From JASSUD01 sp031963405 (GTDB lineage Bacteria > Pseudomonadota > Gammaproteobacteria > Burkholderiales > Burkholderiaceae): DNA of 64,000 bases. Both the position numbers and the translations under genes were made by a program. Positions 41,838 to 50,683 of the stretch are shown here, piece by piece. The stretch is taken from positions 124,001 through 188,000 of the forward strand of contig JASSUJ010000001.1 of assembly GCA_031963405.1 (NCBI GenBank), given 5' to 3'. Numbering within the stretch: the first letter of the stretch is position 1; each line of letters starts with the position of its first letter. Under the pieces are notes generated by a model. That model ran no database searches. It saw only the letters and a list, made by a program, of their open reading frames with translations, and had not been told where the DNA came from.

Positions 41838-44438
41838 ATGAGAATCGATAAATTCACCACTCCTTTACAAGAAGCCTTAGCCGATGCACAAAGTCTGGCG
41901 GTCGGCCGAGATAATCAATATATCGAGCCGCTACACCTGCTCTTTGCTTTACTGAAAACCTCAGAAAGTGCTGCTTATTCATTATTGGCGCGTACTGGTG
42001 TGCGCGTGCAGCCGTTGCAGGCGGCCTTAATGGAGGCGCTAGACCGTTTACCTAAAGTTCATGGGGCAGAGGCGAATGTCCAGATAGGGCGAGAGCTAGC
42101 AGCGCTGCTTAATCAAGCTGACAAAGAGGCGCAAAAAGCGGGCGATAGTTATATTGCCAGTGAAATGTTTTTACTCGCCATCGCCGATGATAAAGGCAGC
42201 GCGGGTACCTTAGCGCGCCAACATGGACTCACGCGTAAAGCGCTAGAAGCCGCAGTCCATGCGGTGCGGGGTGGCCAAGCGGTACAAAGCCAAGAGGCAG
42301 AAGGCCAACGCGAAGCACTCAAAAAATATACGCTCGATCTTACTGAGCGTGCGCGCTCAGGCAAGCTTGACCCGGTGATTGGGCGAGACGATGAAATTCG
42401 CCGCGCTATTCAAATTTTGCAGCGCCGTACTAAAAATAACCCTGTGCTTATTGGTGAACCTGGCGTGGGTAAAACGGCGATTGTCGAAGGGCTCGCGCAG
42501 CGCATCGTGAATGGCGAAGTACCTGAATCCTTAAAAAATAAGCGTGTGCTGGCGCTTGATATGGCAGCGCTGCTGGCTGGCGCCAAATACCGCGGTGAAT
42601 TTGAAGAGCGCTTAAAGGCAGTGCTCAAAGACATTACGCAAGACCAAGGGCAGACCATCGTTTTTATCGATGAACTCCATACCATGGTCGGTGCGGGTAA
42701 AGCGGAAGGTGCAATGGATGCAGGCAATATGCTAAAGCCTGCCTTAGCGCGTGGTGAATTGCATTGTATTGGCGCGACTACGCTTGATGAATATCGCAAA
42801 TATATTGAAAAAGATGCTGCGCTTGAGCGGCGTTTTCAAAAAGTACTGGTAGAAGAGCCATCAGTAGAGGCAACCATCGCCATACTGCGTGGTTTGCAGG
42901 AAAAATATGAAGTACACCATGGCGTAGAAATCACTGATCCAGCGATTGTGGCAGCGGCAGAATTGTCTTATCGCTATATCACTGATCGTTTTCTGCCAGA
43001 TAAAGCGATTGATCTAATCGACGAAGCCGCGTCAAAAATCAAAATGGAAATCGATTCTAAACCGGAGCAAATGGACCGGCTTGAGCGTCGTTTAATCCAA
43101 CTCAAAATTGAGCGTGAGGCCGTAAAAAAAGAGAAAGATGAAGCCTCGCAAAAACGTCTGCAGCTAATCGAAGAAGAAATTACTCGACTGAGCAAAGAAT
43201 ACGGCGATTTGGAAGAAATTTGGCTTTCCGAGAAAGCGGCTGTGCAGGGTAGTGCGCAGTTAAAAGAAGAGATTGATCGCACGCGGGCGCAAATTGCTAC
43301 GCTGCAACGTGAGGGTAAGCTCGATAAAGTAGCTGAGCTGCAATACGGGAAGCTGCCGCAGCTTGAAGCACAGCTTAAAGAAGTCGCCAGCGCCGAGGAA
43401 GATGGTGCGAACAAAGTTGCCCCTCGTTTGCAGTTATTGCGTACGCAAGTGGGGGCAGAAGAAATTGCTGAAATCGTCTCACGTGCGACAGGCATTCCAG
43501 TCGCACGCATGATGCAGGGCGAACGTGAAAAACTCCTGCAAATCGAAGCCAAACTGCATGAGCGGGTTATTGGGCAAGATGAAGCAGTACAGGCAGTAGC
43601 TGACGCTATTCGCCGTTCACGTGCTGGTTTGGCAGACCCCAACCGCCCATACGGCTCTTTCTTATTTTTAGGGCCAACAGGTGTTGGTAAAACAGAGCTG
43701 TGCAAAGCGCTGGCGATGTTTTTATTTGATTCAGAAGAGCATTTAATTCGCATCGATATGAGCGAATTTATGGAGAAACACAGCGTTGCCCGGCTTATCG
43801 GTGCGCCGCCAGGCTATGTAGGCTACGAAGAAGGCGGCTATCTCACCGAGGCGGTGCGACGTAAACCATATAGCGTGATTTTGCTCGACGAAGTTGAAAA
43901 AGCGCATACGGATGTATTTAACGTCTTACTACAAGTGCTTGATGATGGCCGCATGACCGATGGGCAAGGGCGTACGGTTGATTTTAAAAACACTGTGATT
44001 GTGATGACCTCTAATCTTGGGTCACAGATTATTCAGGGTATGGCCGGTGAGCCTCATCAGGCGGTGCGTGACGCAGTATGGGTTGAAGTTAAGCAATATT
44101 TCCGGCCGGAATTTTTAAACCGAATAGATGAAGTGGTAGTCTTTCACAGCTTAGACCAAACCCATATTGAAGCTATCGCAAAAATTCAACTTGCTGCCTT
44201 AGGTAAGCGAGTTGCAAATCTTGATATGCAATTAGATTTTTCTGAGATATCGCTTGTGCAGTTGAGTAAAGTTGGCTACGATGCGATATTCGGTGCTCGC
44301 CCCTTGAAACGAGCGATTCAACAACAGATCGAAAATCCGCTCGCTAAACTTCTCTTATCCGGTCAATTCGGCCCTAAGGACGTTATTTTGGTTGATTATC
44401 GAGACCAGCAGTTTGTGTTTGAGCGGGTTACGCATTAG
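41838..44438 (+). CDS. clpB: ATP-dependent chaperone ClpB
   Basis: Hexameric Hsp100 disaggregase that pulls proteins out of aggregates together with DnaK. The N-terminal repeat domain covers residues 1-145, the first AAA+ module has Walker A GEPGVGKTAIVEGL near 206, the coiled-coil middle domain runs from about 400 to 530 (DRLERRLIQLKIEREAVKKE), and the second AAA+ module has GPTGVGKTELCKALA near 610 with LLDEVEKAH. 866 residues, full length. No ClpP-binding loop is expected and none is seen. Complete gene. Confidence 0.97.
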   Translation: MRIDKFTTPLQEALADAQSLAVGRDNQYIEPLHLLFALLKTSESAAYSLLARTGVRVQPLQAALMEALDRLPKVHGAEANVQIGRELAALLNQADKEAQKAGDSYIASEMFLLAIADDKGSAGTLARQHGLTRKALEAAVHAVRGGQAVQSQEAEGQREALKKYTLDLTERARSGKLDPVIGRDDEIRRAIQILQRRTKNNPVLIGEPGVGKTAIVEGLAQRIVNGEVPESLKNKRVLALDMAALLAGAKYRGEFEERLKAVLKDITQDQGQTIVFIDELHTMVGAGKAEGAMDAGNMLKPALARGELHCIGATTLDEYRKYIEKDAALERRFQKVLVEEPSVEATIAILRGLQEKYEVHHGVEITDPAIVAAAELSYRYITDRFLPDKAIDLIDEAASKIKMEIDSKPEQMDRLERRLIQLKIEREAVKKEKDEASQKRLQLIEEEITRLSKEYGDLEEIWLSEKAAVQGSAQLKEEIDRTRAQIATLQREGKLDKVAELQYGKLPQLEAQLKEVASAEEDGANKVAPRLQLLRTQVGAEEIAEIVSRATGIPVARMMQGEREKLLQIEAKLHERVIGQDEAVQAVADAIRRSRAGLADPNRPYGSFLFLGPTGVGKTELCKALAMFLFDSEEHLIRIDMSEFMEKHSVARLIGAPPGYVGYEEGGYLTEAVRRKPYSVILLDEVEKAHTDVFNVLLQVLDDGRMTDGQGRTVDFKNTVIVMTSNLGSQIIQGMAGEPHQAVRDAVWVEVKQYFRPEFLNRIDEVVVFHSLDQTHIEAIAKIQLAALGKRVANLDMQLDFSEISLVQLSKVGYDAIFGARPLKRAIQQQIENPLAKLLLSGQFGPKDVILVDYRDQQFVFERVTH

Positions 44439-44529
44439 AAATTTAGCGAATTTTAGCTGTAGCTGGCTGCAAAAAGCATAGGGTAAAGAACCCTAAAATA
44501 ATTTACTGCTTTTCACGAAAGGAATATAA

Positions 44530-45849
44530 ATGTCCGTAGCATCAATCCCTCCTAGTAGATCACGTTCACCATCAGAGGCTACGCGTATGTCCTTGGAGTC
44601 GGCTGATACAGCTACTACGTTAGTAGATGAATCTTTTGAAGGCAACTCTAGGGAAGCTTTGGATGCGCCAAAAATTGAAGAAAAAAGTATAAGCGCGGAA
44701 AACTTTTTACATCTAGAAGAAGCGATAGAAGCGCAAGTGCTTGTAAGTGCTAAAGAAAAAATTCAATCTCTAGTTCAGTCTGCGGCTGGTACCCTCGCAA
44801 GTCTATGCTCTTTGCCTAAAAGTGCTGCAGCTACATCAGTAGAAGAGCCCCCATCTAAGAGTTCGAAAATAACATCGTTTAAAATCGCTACACTCACGAT
44901 TGGATGCGCGAAGGCTATCGCGGTGCGATTTTCTAAATCTCTTAAAAAAAATGCAGATATCGATTTTGATATTAAGCTCTATCAAAGAGGCTTGAAGTTT
45001 AATGAGAAAATATTGGTTCCTGCTCGGGCGGAATTGATCGCTGCTCAAAAAAAACTTGAAGAGGCAGAAGAGAAAGTATCAAAATTAAAAAGCGCTGCTG
45101 AAAAATTCGAAACATCCATTAAAGAAAGATTCAGTGAGCCATTAAAGTATCAGAAAAAAATCATTTTTAACTTCGCTAATTACAGTGATTTAACAAAATC
45201 AATCAATGAGCTCGAAAAAGATCGGGAAAGTGAAGAGAAAAAATTCAAGGCCTTCGGATTTTTTAAAATTTTAAATATTTTAGGTTTTTCAAAATTTTTT
45301 AGAAATGAAGAAAAGATTCTTTCTTTAGAAAGAAATATATACTTTATTAAAAATAATCTCCTTTCGATAGAAAAAGACTTTTCCGGATGGATTGATGAAT
45401 ATTATGAAAATAAAAACAAAGATATAAATAAATTTAAAAAAGAGTTTAATAGATTTTTATCCGAAAATGTACAGAAACGCTATGCTTATGTTGAAGAGGA
45501 AGGAACGGGTGAGAGCAATGTTCTTTCTCCAGCGAAGCTAAAGAATGCTGAAGAATGGTCAAAATGGCAATTTCAAGAAGAAGAAAAATTAAATAGTTTC
45601 ATAAAAAACTATAAAGATTTTTTGGATGAAGAAGTTAGTGCGAAACTCGGCTCTTTGTCAGTCGTAATTCAGCTGGAAAATGAAAGGGTAAGACAAGCGC
45701 AGACAAAAGTAGAAGAGATAGAGGCAGAAATAGTGAAGAATAAAGAACAAATTAAAAAATTTAATGAACCTAAGTTAAATAGCACACTCTCGGAACAAAG
45801 CGCATTACATACTGATTTATCTGTTGACACAATTAAGGCATATGCCTAG
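44530..45849 (+). CDS. Coiled-coil orphan protein, candidate effector
   Basis: A 439-residue protein starting after AAAGGAATATAA. Residues 1-60 are Ser/Glu/Thr-rich and disordered (MSVASIPPSRSRSPSEATRM). Residues about 110-135 are a weakly hydrophobic basic segment (SFKIATLTIGCAKAIAVRFS). From about 150 to 420 the protein is almost continuously helical with long coiled coils (ARAELIAAQKKLEEAEEKVS, ENERVRQAQTKVEEIEAEIV) and Lys/Glu/Phe-rich stretches. No family is recognised and there is no signal peptide. AT-rich compared with clpB just before it. A strong terminator follows. Effector status is inferred only from composition and layout. Confidence 0.65.
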   Translation: MSVASIPPSRSRSPSEATRMSLESADTATTLVDESFEGNSREALDAPKIEEKSISAENFLHLEEAIEAQVLVSAKEKIQSLVQSAAGTLASLCSLPKSAAATSVEEPPSKSSKITSFKIATLTIGCAKAIAVRFSKSLKKNADIDFDIKLYQRGLKFNEKILVPARAELIAAQKKLEEAEEKVSKLKSAAEKFETSIKERFSEPLKYQKKIIFNFANYSDLTKSINELEKDRESEEKKFKAFGFFKILNILGFSKFFRNEEKILSLERNIYFIKNNLLSIEKDFSGWIDEYYENKNKDINKFKKEFNRFLSENVQKRYAYVEEEGTGESNVLSPAKLKNAEEWSKWQFQEEEKLNSFIKNYKDFLDEEVSAKLGSLSVVIQLENERVRQAQTKVEEIEAEIVKNKEQIKKFNEPKLNSTLSEQSALHTDLSVDTIKAYA

Positions 45850-45922
45850 TGCTTTCATTTAATAAAATTGAATCATTTGGCAATGCAGTAAATTAGCTTG
45901 GTCAGCAAGAAAAGATTTTATT

Positions 45923-45959
45923 AGGCCCGCTCTATAATAAATGGAGCGGGCCTTTTCTT
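45923..45959 (+). terminator. Rho-independent terminator
   Basis: AGGCCCGCTC pairs with GAGCGGGCCT around an 11-nt loop, then TTTCTTT. It ends the coiled-coil orphan gene. Confidence 0.85.
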
Positions 45960-46390
45960 TTGCTTGCACTTAATTTTACAGAAATAGATAATTTAAATAT
46001 TTCTAAAATTTTTAATAAAATTATAGAGGGAAAGCTTCCGCTATTTTATGTGGCTTCAAGGATGAGCTAAATGCTTCTTTTGTTATTTCTGAAGTGAGCG
46101 ATATCTTATTCTTTTAAATTCAAACTCAGTGCTTTACTAGTAGATCTGCCTCAAGAGCTAATTGGTATTGATTTAAAAATACCAATATCTGATAAATTCA
46201 ATTTATTATTCTAGTATTTGTATTTGCAAGGTGGATTTTGGAAAATATGGTCCACTTATAAATCTCTTTATCTTTTATAGCGAGATTTTTTATTCGATTT
46301 GAGGGCTTTAAAAAATGGAAAAATTGCAGCAATAAGGGAGTTGTAAATTTCTAGCCTTCGGTAAACAATATTAGCTTTATAAGCAGACGA
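45960..46390. other. AT-rich gap between two terminators
   Basis: 430 bp between convergent units. Several short open stretches read like decayed coding sequence, but none has a start with a ribosome binding site or a recognised family. Confidence 0.4.
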
Positions 46391-46424
46391 AAAAAAAGGG
46401 GATAAGCCGAAGCTTATCCCCTTT
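46391..46424 (-). terminator. Terminator of rhlE
   Basis: A perfect 15-bp stem AAAAAGGGGATAAGC / GCTTATCCCCTTTTT with loop CGAA, flanked by A and T runs on both sides. It lies 19 bp after the rhlE stop and could work on both strands. Confidence 0.88.
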
Positions 46425-46442
46425 TTCTATATTTCTAAAAGC

Positions 46443-47873
46443 TTATCGTGTACGCGAAAAAGTCTTGCCGCCGTTTCCTTGCGGTGCTCTTCCTCTTGAT
46501 GGGCCATTTGATGGGCGGCCATTATTTGATGGACGGCCACCACCACCTGACGAACGCTGTGGTGGGCGTTTGCTATTGCGTGAAGGAGCGAAGGAAGGAG
46601 TGCGACGTGGCTCAAAGCCTGCAATCACGCTAATTGGCAAAGGTTGCTTAGTAAAATTTTCAATGCGGCGAACCATTTGCATTTCGGCATGATGCACGAG
46701 GCTTACTGCAATACCGCTGCGCCCAGCACGACCTGTACGACCGATACGATGCACGTAGTCTTCAGCGAACTTAGGTAAGTCGTAGTTGAATACGTGGGTA
46801 ATGGTCGGCACATCAATACCGCGTGCTGCAACGTCGGTAGCCACGAGGATTTGTACACGTTGTTCGCGTAATGCGCGAAGTGTGCGAGTACGAGCACTTT
46901 GTGGCAAGTCACCGTGTAGCGCAGCTGATGTGAAACCTGCGTCAGCTAATGTATCTGCTAATTCGTCGGCACTGCTTTTTGTCGCGGTAAAGACGACGGC
47001 TTGGTCTAACGCCTCATCCTTCAACAAATGCATGAGCAGACGGTCTTTATGCGTGCGATCATCTACCCAATGAATGGATTGGGTAATGTTAGCAGGACGG
47101 TCAGTACGCTGAAGAATTTCGATGCGTTCTGGTGAGTTGAGTAGACGCTTGGTTAAGCTGCCGATTCGGTTGTCAATGGTGGCCGAGAAAAGCAGAGTTT
47201 GGCGCGTTGCAGGCGTAGCTGCCACGATGGTTTCAATATCATCGATAAAGCCCATGTCTAGCATGCGGTCTGCTTCATCGAGCACGAGCGTAGCCAGTCC
47301 GGAAAGATCAATCTTGCCACTTTTTAAATGGTCAATCAGGCGGCCTGGTGTTGCCACAATGATTTCAGGTTGCTTGGAAAGTGCTGCAAGCTGTTGGGGA
47401 TACGGCATACCACCCAGTACGCTTACTACTTGTAAGCGTTTCAAAAACTGCCCGTAAGTTTTAGCCGCGTTCGTTACTTGCAGCGCAAGCTCACGTGTTG
47501 GTGTCAGCACCAGTACAAAAGGCTTGGCTGGCTGATAAGAAGGGCGGCGGCCGCCGCGTTCTGAGCTAGAGCTAGAACGCGCGCTAACAACGGCAGGGCG
47601 CTCACCACGTTCTGTACGCTCTTTTTCCATCTGCGCCAAGCGTTGAATGACAGGTGCCATAAAAGCTAAGGTTTTACCTGAGCCAGTTTGACTGGAACCC
47701 AGCACATCACCGCCAGCTAAAGCGACGGGAATAGCGCGTTGTTGTATGGTGGTAGGGGAAACATAACCTTCTGCTTCGAAGATACGTATAATTTCTGGGC
47801 ATAAACCCAGATCGGCGAAAGCTAAACCTTTGGCCGATTTTTCAGGCGAAGTTTGTGTTTGTTCGGATGTCAT
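46443..47873 (-). CDS. rhlE: DEAD-box RNA helicase, RhlE type
   Basis: An ATP-dependent RNA helicase acting in ribosome assembly and RNA turnover. The Q motif region is FADLGLCPEIIRIFEAEGYV, Walker A is SSQTGSGKT near residue 60, the DEAD box is in VLDEADRMLDMGF near 195, SAT is in LLFSATIDNR, and motif VI is HRIGRTGRAGR. The basic C-terminal tail is rich in Gly, Arg, Ser and Pro (RSSGGGGRPSNNGRPSNGPS) and likely binds RNA. 476 residues. Antisense frames over the tail are composition artefacts. Confidence 0.94.
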   Translation of the reverse strand: MTSEQTQTSPEKSAKGLAFADLGLCPEIIRIFEAEGYVSPTTIQQRAIPVALAGGDVLGSSQTGSGKTLAFMAPVIQRLAQMEKERTERGERPAVVSARSSSSSERGGRRPSYQPAKPFVLVLTPTRELALQVTNAAKTYGQFLKRLQVVSVLGGMPYPQQLAALSKQPEIIVATPGRLIDHLKSGKIDLSGLATLVLDEADRMLDMGFIDDIETIVAATPATRQTLLFSATIDNRIGSLTKRLLNSPERIEILQRTDRPANITQSIHWVDDRTHKDRLLMHLLKDEALDQAVVFTATKSSADELADTLADAGFTSAALHGDLPQSARTRTLRALREQRVQILVATDVAARGIDVPTITHVFNYDLPKFAEDYVHRIGRTGRAGRSGIAVSLVHHAEMQMVRRIENFTKQPLPISVIAGFEPRRTPSFAPSRNSKRPPQRSSGGGGRPSNNGRPSNGPSRGRAPQGNGGKTFSRTR

Positions 47874-48232
47874 TGTGATCGATTCCTGGGAAAGTGAAAC
47901 AATGCGTTAGCGCCAATCGCTAGTACCCAGGTCATCGAATGCAAAGACAAATCGCACTATCGGAAAGGGTATCGCCCGCGCCATGTCTCTGCGTACAGGG
48001 CGGCGTGAGAAACTGTATGAAGCGCGGAAGAAATATACCGCCTCAAGAACGGCCCGCTTATGCCAAATAAATAACTTGAGCGGCTACCATGCAGACTTTG
48101 GAAGAAAAGACAGTTTCTAAATGGATCGGAGCAAAACGCTACAACGACCTCACTGCTAAATTAAATGTTGTTCAGTGAACTCGTGGCACGTATTGTAGCG
48201 ACATTTGCCCAGCCATGCTAGTTAATCTCTTT
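47874..48232. other. rhlE upstream region with weak inverted repeat
   Basis: About 360 bp. GAGAAACTGT at 48007 and ACAGTTTCT at 48110 form short inverted ends around 113 bp, resembling the AGAAACTGT start of a partial family C-like end near 29103. Pairing inside is patchy (CCGCCTCAAG / CTTGAGCGG). It should hold the rhlE promoter and 5' UTR. Confidence 0.4.
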
Positions 48233-48841
48233 TTAAAGACAACTTAGGGAAGCGCTGGGCAATACTTTAGAGGCAGGAGCGCAAGCATCCTTAATGCAGT
48301 ACTGCACGTTATGTGCAATAAATTTTTCCATTGCATCTCTCAGTTGCTGCTCTGCGACTTCTTTTGCTTTTATCCTCAAAGCTTTTTGCTCAAGCTCAGC
48401 TTTTTTCTTTTCTATCCTTAAAACTTCTTGTTTAAGCGCCTCCTTTTTCTGCTCTATTTCGGTAAATATATCGCTAAGACTGGCATCTTTGGTGAGTGTA
48501 CGGGCGATTAGAATAGGGGCTACTGAGTGTGTTCGCGCCCTCTCAGCGAGGAAAAGTGTTGAATGTATGTTCTTTTTGGGCGTAAGCGATACCTCCCTAT
48601 TTAAAATTCTCTCGATCGAGGCTTTCTCATTTAGAATTTTCTCGTTATAGATATACGCTTTCAAAAGTCCCAGGACATCGTTTACCTGGCTACAAGTATC
48701 TTGAACTGCTTGAGATGAGGCTGGCAAGTTAGCTTCGGAGAAGCTTTGCACCTTCGCGTCAAGCACGCTTTTAAATCTGTTAAAAGGCAAAGCTAGATTA
48801 GAGCTATTGTTAGTAAGTGCGCCTATTAGCCTATTGACCAT
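48233..48841 (-). CDS. Coiled-coil orphan protein, unknown
   Basis: A 202-residue protein. Residues 1-120 are mixed helical and polar (LIGALTNNSSNLALPFNRFK). Residues about 125-180 form a strong coiled coil of charged heptads (EQKKEALKQEVLRIEKKKAE, LEQKALRIKAKEVAEQQL). The tail is Ser/Ala/Leu-rich with a Cys. The ATG follows an AGAG-containing A-rich leader. No family or signal peptide is seen. AT-richer than its housekeeping neighbours rhlE and tsaB, and of the same general kind as the other coiled-coil orphans. Confidence 0.6.
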   Translation of the reverse strand: MVNRLIGALTNNSSNLALPFNRFKSVLDAKVQSFSEANLPASSQAVQDTCSQVNDVLGLLKAYIYNEKILNEKASIERILNREVSLTPKKNIHSTLFLAERARTHSVAPILIARTLTKDASLSDIFTEIEQKKEALKQEVLRIEKKKAELEQKALRIKAKEVAEQQLRDAMEKFIAHNVQYCIKDACAPASKVLPSASLSCL

Positions 48842-49245
48842 AACTAATTTCTCTTTTTTAGTAAAAATGGATTGTAAAAAATTTTATATCCTCTTTCCAT
48901 AGAAAAAGGTCCTCTAATTGTTGAGGTGGTTAGTGAAAAGTTGCCTGAAGTCAGCCTTTCTTATGGTTCAATAATATCTTCTAGTATTGTCTAAAATTTT
49001 CTCTTTGAAATGAGCAAAATAGGGACTGTTGGCAACAGCGATTAAACTAGTGCGGGATTTGTGGTGAGGATCGGTGCAGGTTAAGGAAGATAAACAGCAG
49101 AAGATAAGCAACGCGACTATAGAGAACAGCGTTATCACGCGCTTGCTTTATGAGAAAACGTTGGCTCATGTTGGTCTTCATGTCGCGGAAAATAAGTCGA
49201 TAAATTAGACTTTTATCAATTTTGTACAGGTTTTTAAATTAATTA
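48842..49245. other. Intergenic region upstream of tsaB
   Basis: About 400 bp of AT-rich sequence between divergent genes. No gene, repeat or clear terminator is seen. It must hold the promoter of tsaB-rimI. Confidence 0.4.
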
Positions 49246-49989
49246 ATGAACGCTCAATCTGCACTATTAGCGCTAGAGGCATCCACTGAATATTGTTCAG
49301 TGGCGCTCGCGGTTTTTTCTGCTGAAGCAAATGCTCTGCCTCAGCTTTTTATTCGGCATGAAGCAACTGGAGCGCAGTCGAGCGCGCGCATTTTGCCAGC
49401 TGTGCGCGAAGTATGTGAAGAAGCTAAGCTAAGTGTGCATGATTGTGTCGCGCTTGCCTGCGGTGCCGGGCCAGGTTCATTTACGGGTTTGCGTACTGCA
49501 GTAGGGGTGACGCAGGGTCTTGCTTTCGCATTAAATAAACCAGTACTGCCTGTCTGTACGCTGATGGCTTGCGCGCAAGCGGCGCGTCAGCAGCAGGGGG
49601 CAGCATTGCAGCATGTCCTGGTAGCGCTTGATGCACGTATGGATGAAGTGTATTGGGGGAGCTTTGTCTGGCATGCAGAAACCGGGCAATGGCTTACCGT
49701 GCAAGCGGCTGCAGTGAGCGCTCCAGAAGAGCTGGTCGCTCCTCAAGCCCCGTTTGTGTTGGCAGGTAATGCGGCAACAATTTTTGGCTCTCGGCTAAAG
49801 GTAGCTGAGCAAGCAGCGGTGGTGGATACTTTGGCGCTGCCTCATGCAGCGCATATTGCGACGCTTGGTTGGCAGGCGCTGCAAGCCGGCCACGCGGTGC
49901 CAGCGCAACAGTTGGCGCCTTTTTATATTCGGAACAAAGTTGCACTGACTATTGCCGAACGCAAGGCAGCAGCGCAAAGCGTTAAATAA
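49246..49989 (+). CDS. tsaB: tRNA t6A biosynthesis protein TsaB
   Basis: Partner of TsaD and TsaE in making threonylcarbamoyl-adenosine-37 in ANN-decoding tRNAs. The ASKHA-fold start LLALEASTEYCSVALAVF and the family signature CGAGPGSFTGLRTAVGVTQG are present. 247 residues. A proteobacterial-type C-terminal part (PFYIRNKVALTIAERKAA) is intact. A family A element begins three bases after the stop, separating it from rimI with which it normally forms an operon. Confidence 0.94.
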   Translation: MNAQSALLALEASTEYCSVALAVFSAEANALPQLFIRHEATGAQSSARILPAVREVCEEAKLSVHDCVALACGAGPGSFTGLRTAVGVTQGLAFALNKPVLPVCTLMACAQAARQQQGAALQHVLVALDARMDEVYWGSFVWHAETGQWLTVQAAAVSAPEELVAPQAPFVLAGNAATIFGSRLKVAEQAAVVDTLALPHAAHIATLGWQALQAGHAVPAQQLAPFYIRNKVALTIAERKAAAQSVK

Positions 49990-49992
49990 GAA

Positions 49993-50094
49993 TAGACCTC
50001 TTTCGAAACCCCGTAGCAAGGAATTCCGACGAAGACAGTACAACTAGTACGGCGAGGAGGAATGACGCCGCTACGGGGTTTCGAAAGAGGTCTA
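49993..50094. repeat. Family A inverted-repeat element between tsaB and rimI
   Basis: A 102-bp element with the same perfect 25-bp ends as the 38117 copy, in opposite internal orientation (GCAAGGAATTCC near the left, GGAATGACGCC near the right). In a shared tsaB-rimI transcript it would fold into a long hairpin 21 nt before the rimI start. Confidence 0.9.
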
Positions 50095-50115
50095 ATGAAC
50101 AAGAAATAAGCGTCT

Positions 50116-50613
50116 ATGCAACCGACTTATCTTTCTTCTATGACTAAGTCTGACCTTGACCAAATTATGGTTTTGGAGCAATTGGCTCATGCCTTTCCGT
50201 GGAGTTACGGCCACTTTGAGGATGCGTTAGCCAGCGGTAACTGGGGTTTATGCCTGCGCGATAGTGAACAGCAATTGTTAGGTTATGGTTTATTCATGTC
50301 GGTCGTAGATGAAATACATTTATTAAATCTTTGCATCGCGCCATTTGCTCAGGGAAAAGGTTTCGCGCTCAAATTGCTAAAAGAAGCAGTGCGTTTAGGT
50401 TATGCAGATAAATTTACCAGCATGTTGCTTGAAGTGAGAGCCTCTAATCAACGCGCACTGCATTTATATGAAAGATTTGGTTTTAGCATGATAGGGCGTC
50501 GGAAGAATTACTATCCGGCTTATCATGGTAGTCGTGAAGATGGAATAGTGATGCGCTTAGAACTTGTTCAGGGTTTCCCTAGCGCCCTCGCGCCGCCTTG
50601 CCGTACGCTTTAG
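50116..50613 (+). CDS. rimI: Ribosomal protein S18 N-acetyltransferase
   Basis: A GNAT enzyme that acetylates the N-terminal Ala of ribosomal protein S18. The acetyl-CoA loop is IAPFAQGKGFALKLLKEAVR, followed by LLEVRASNQRALHLYERFGF and the family's IGRRKNYYPA, with EDGIVMRLEL at the usual C-terminus. The last 15 residues (VQGFPSALAPPCRTL) are not typical: they are encoded by a family D element whose end starts at 50559, so the original stop was lost and a new tail gained. 165 residues. No strong ribosome binding site is seen. The catalytic core is unaffected. Confidence 0.9.
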   Translation: MQPTYLSSMTKSDLDQIMVLEQLAHAFPWSYGHFEDALASGNWGLCLRDSEQQLLGYGLFMSVVDEIHLLNLCIAPFAQGKGFALKLLKEAVRLGYADKFTSMLLEVRASNQRALHLYERFGFSMIGRRKNYYPAYHGSREDGIVMRLELVQGFPSALAPPCRTL

Positions 50614-50662
50614 TACTGTCTGCGTCGACGCGAGGCCACTAGGAAAACCCTGAACAAGTTCT
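50559..50662. repeat. Family D inverted-repeat element overlapping rimI
   Basis: AGAACTTGTTCAGGGTTTCC on the left and GGAAAACCCTGAACAAGTTC on the right bound a 104-bp element, with the inner stem continuing patchily (CTAGCGCCCTCGCG / CGCGAGGCCACTAG). It supplies the last 18 codons and stop of rimI and ends 22 bp before the udg ATG. Confidence 0.85.
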
Positions 50663-50683
50663 TAAAGCTTTCAAAGGAAAGGT

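Noticed and set aside
42974..43753. 259-residue leftward frame inside clpB
   Set aside because: Perfectly contained in a firm ClpB reading frame; Ser/Arg/Cys-rich composition marks it as an antisense shadow.
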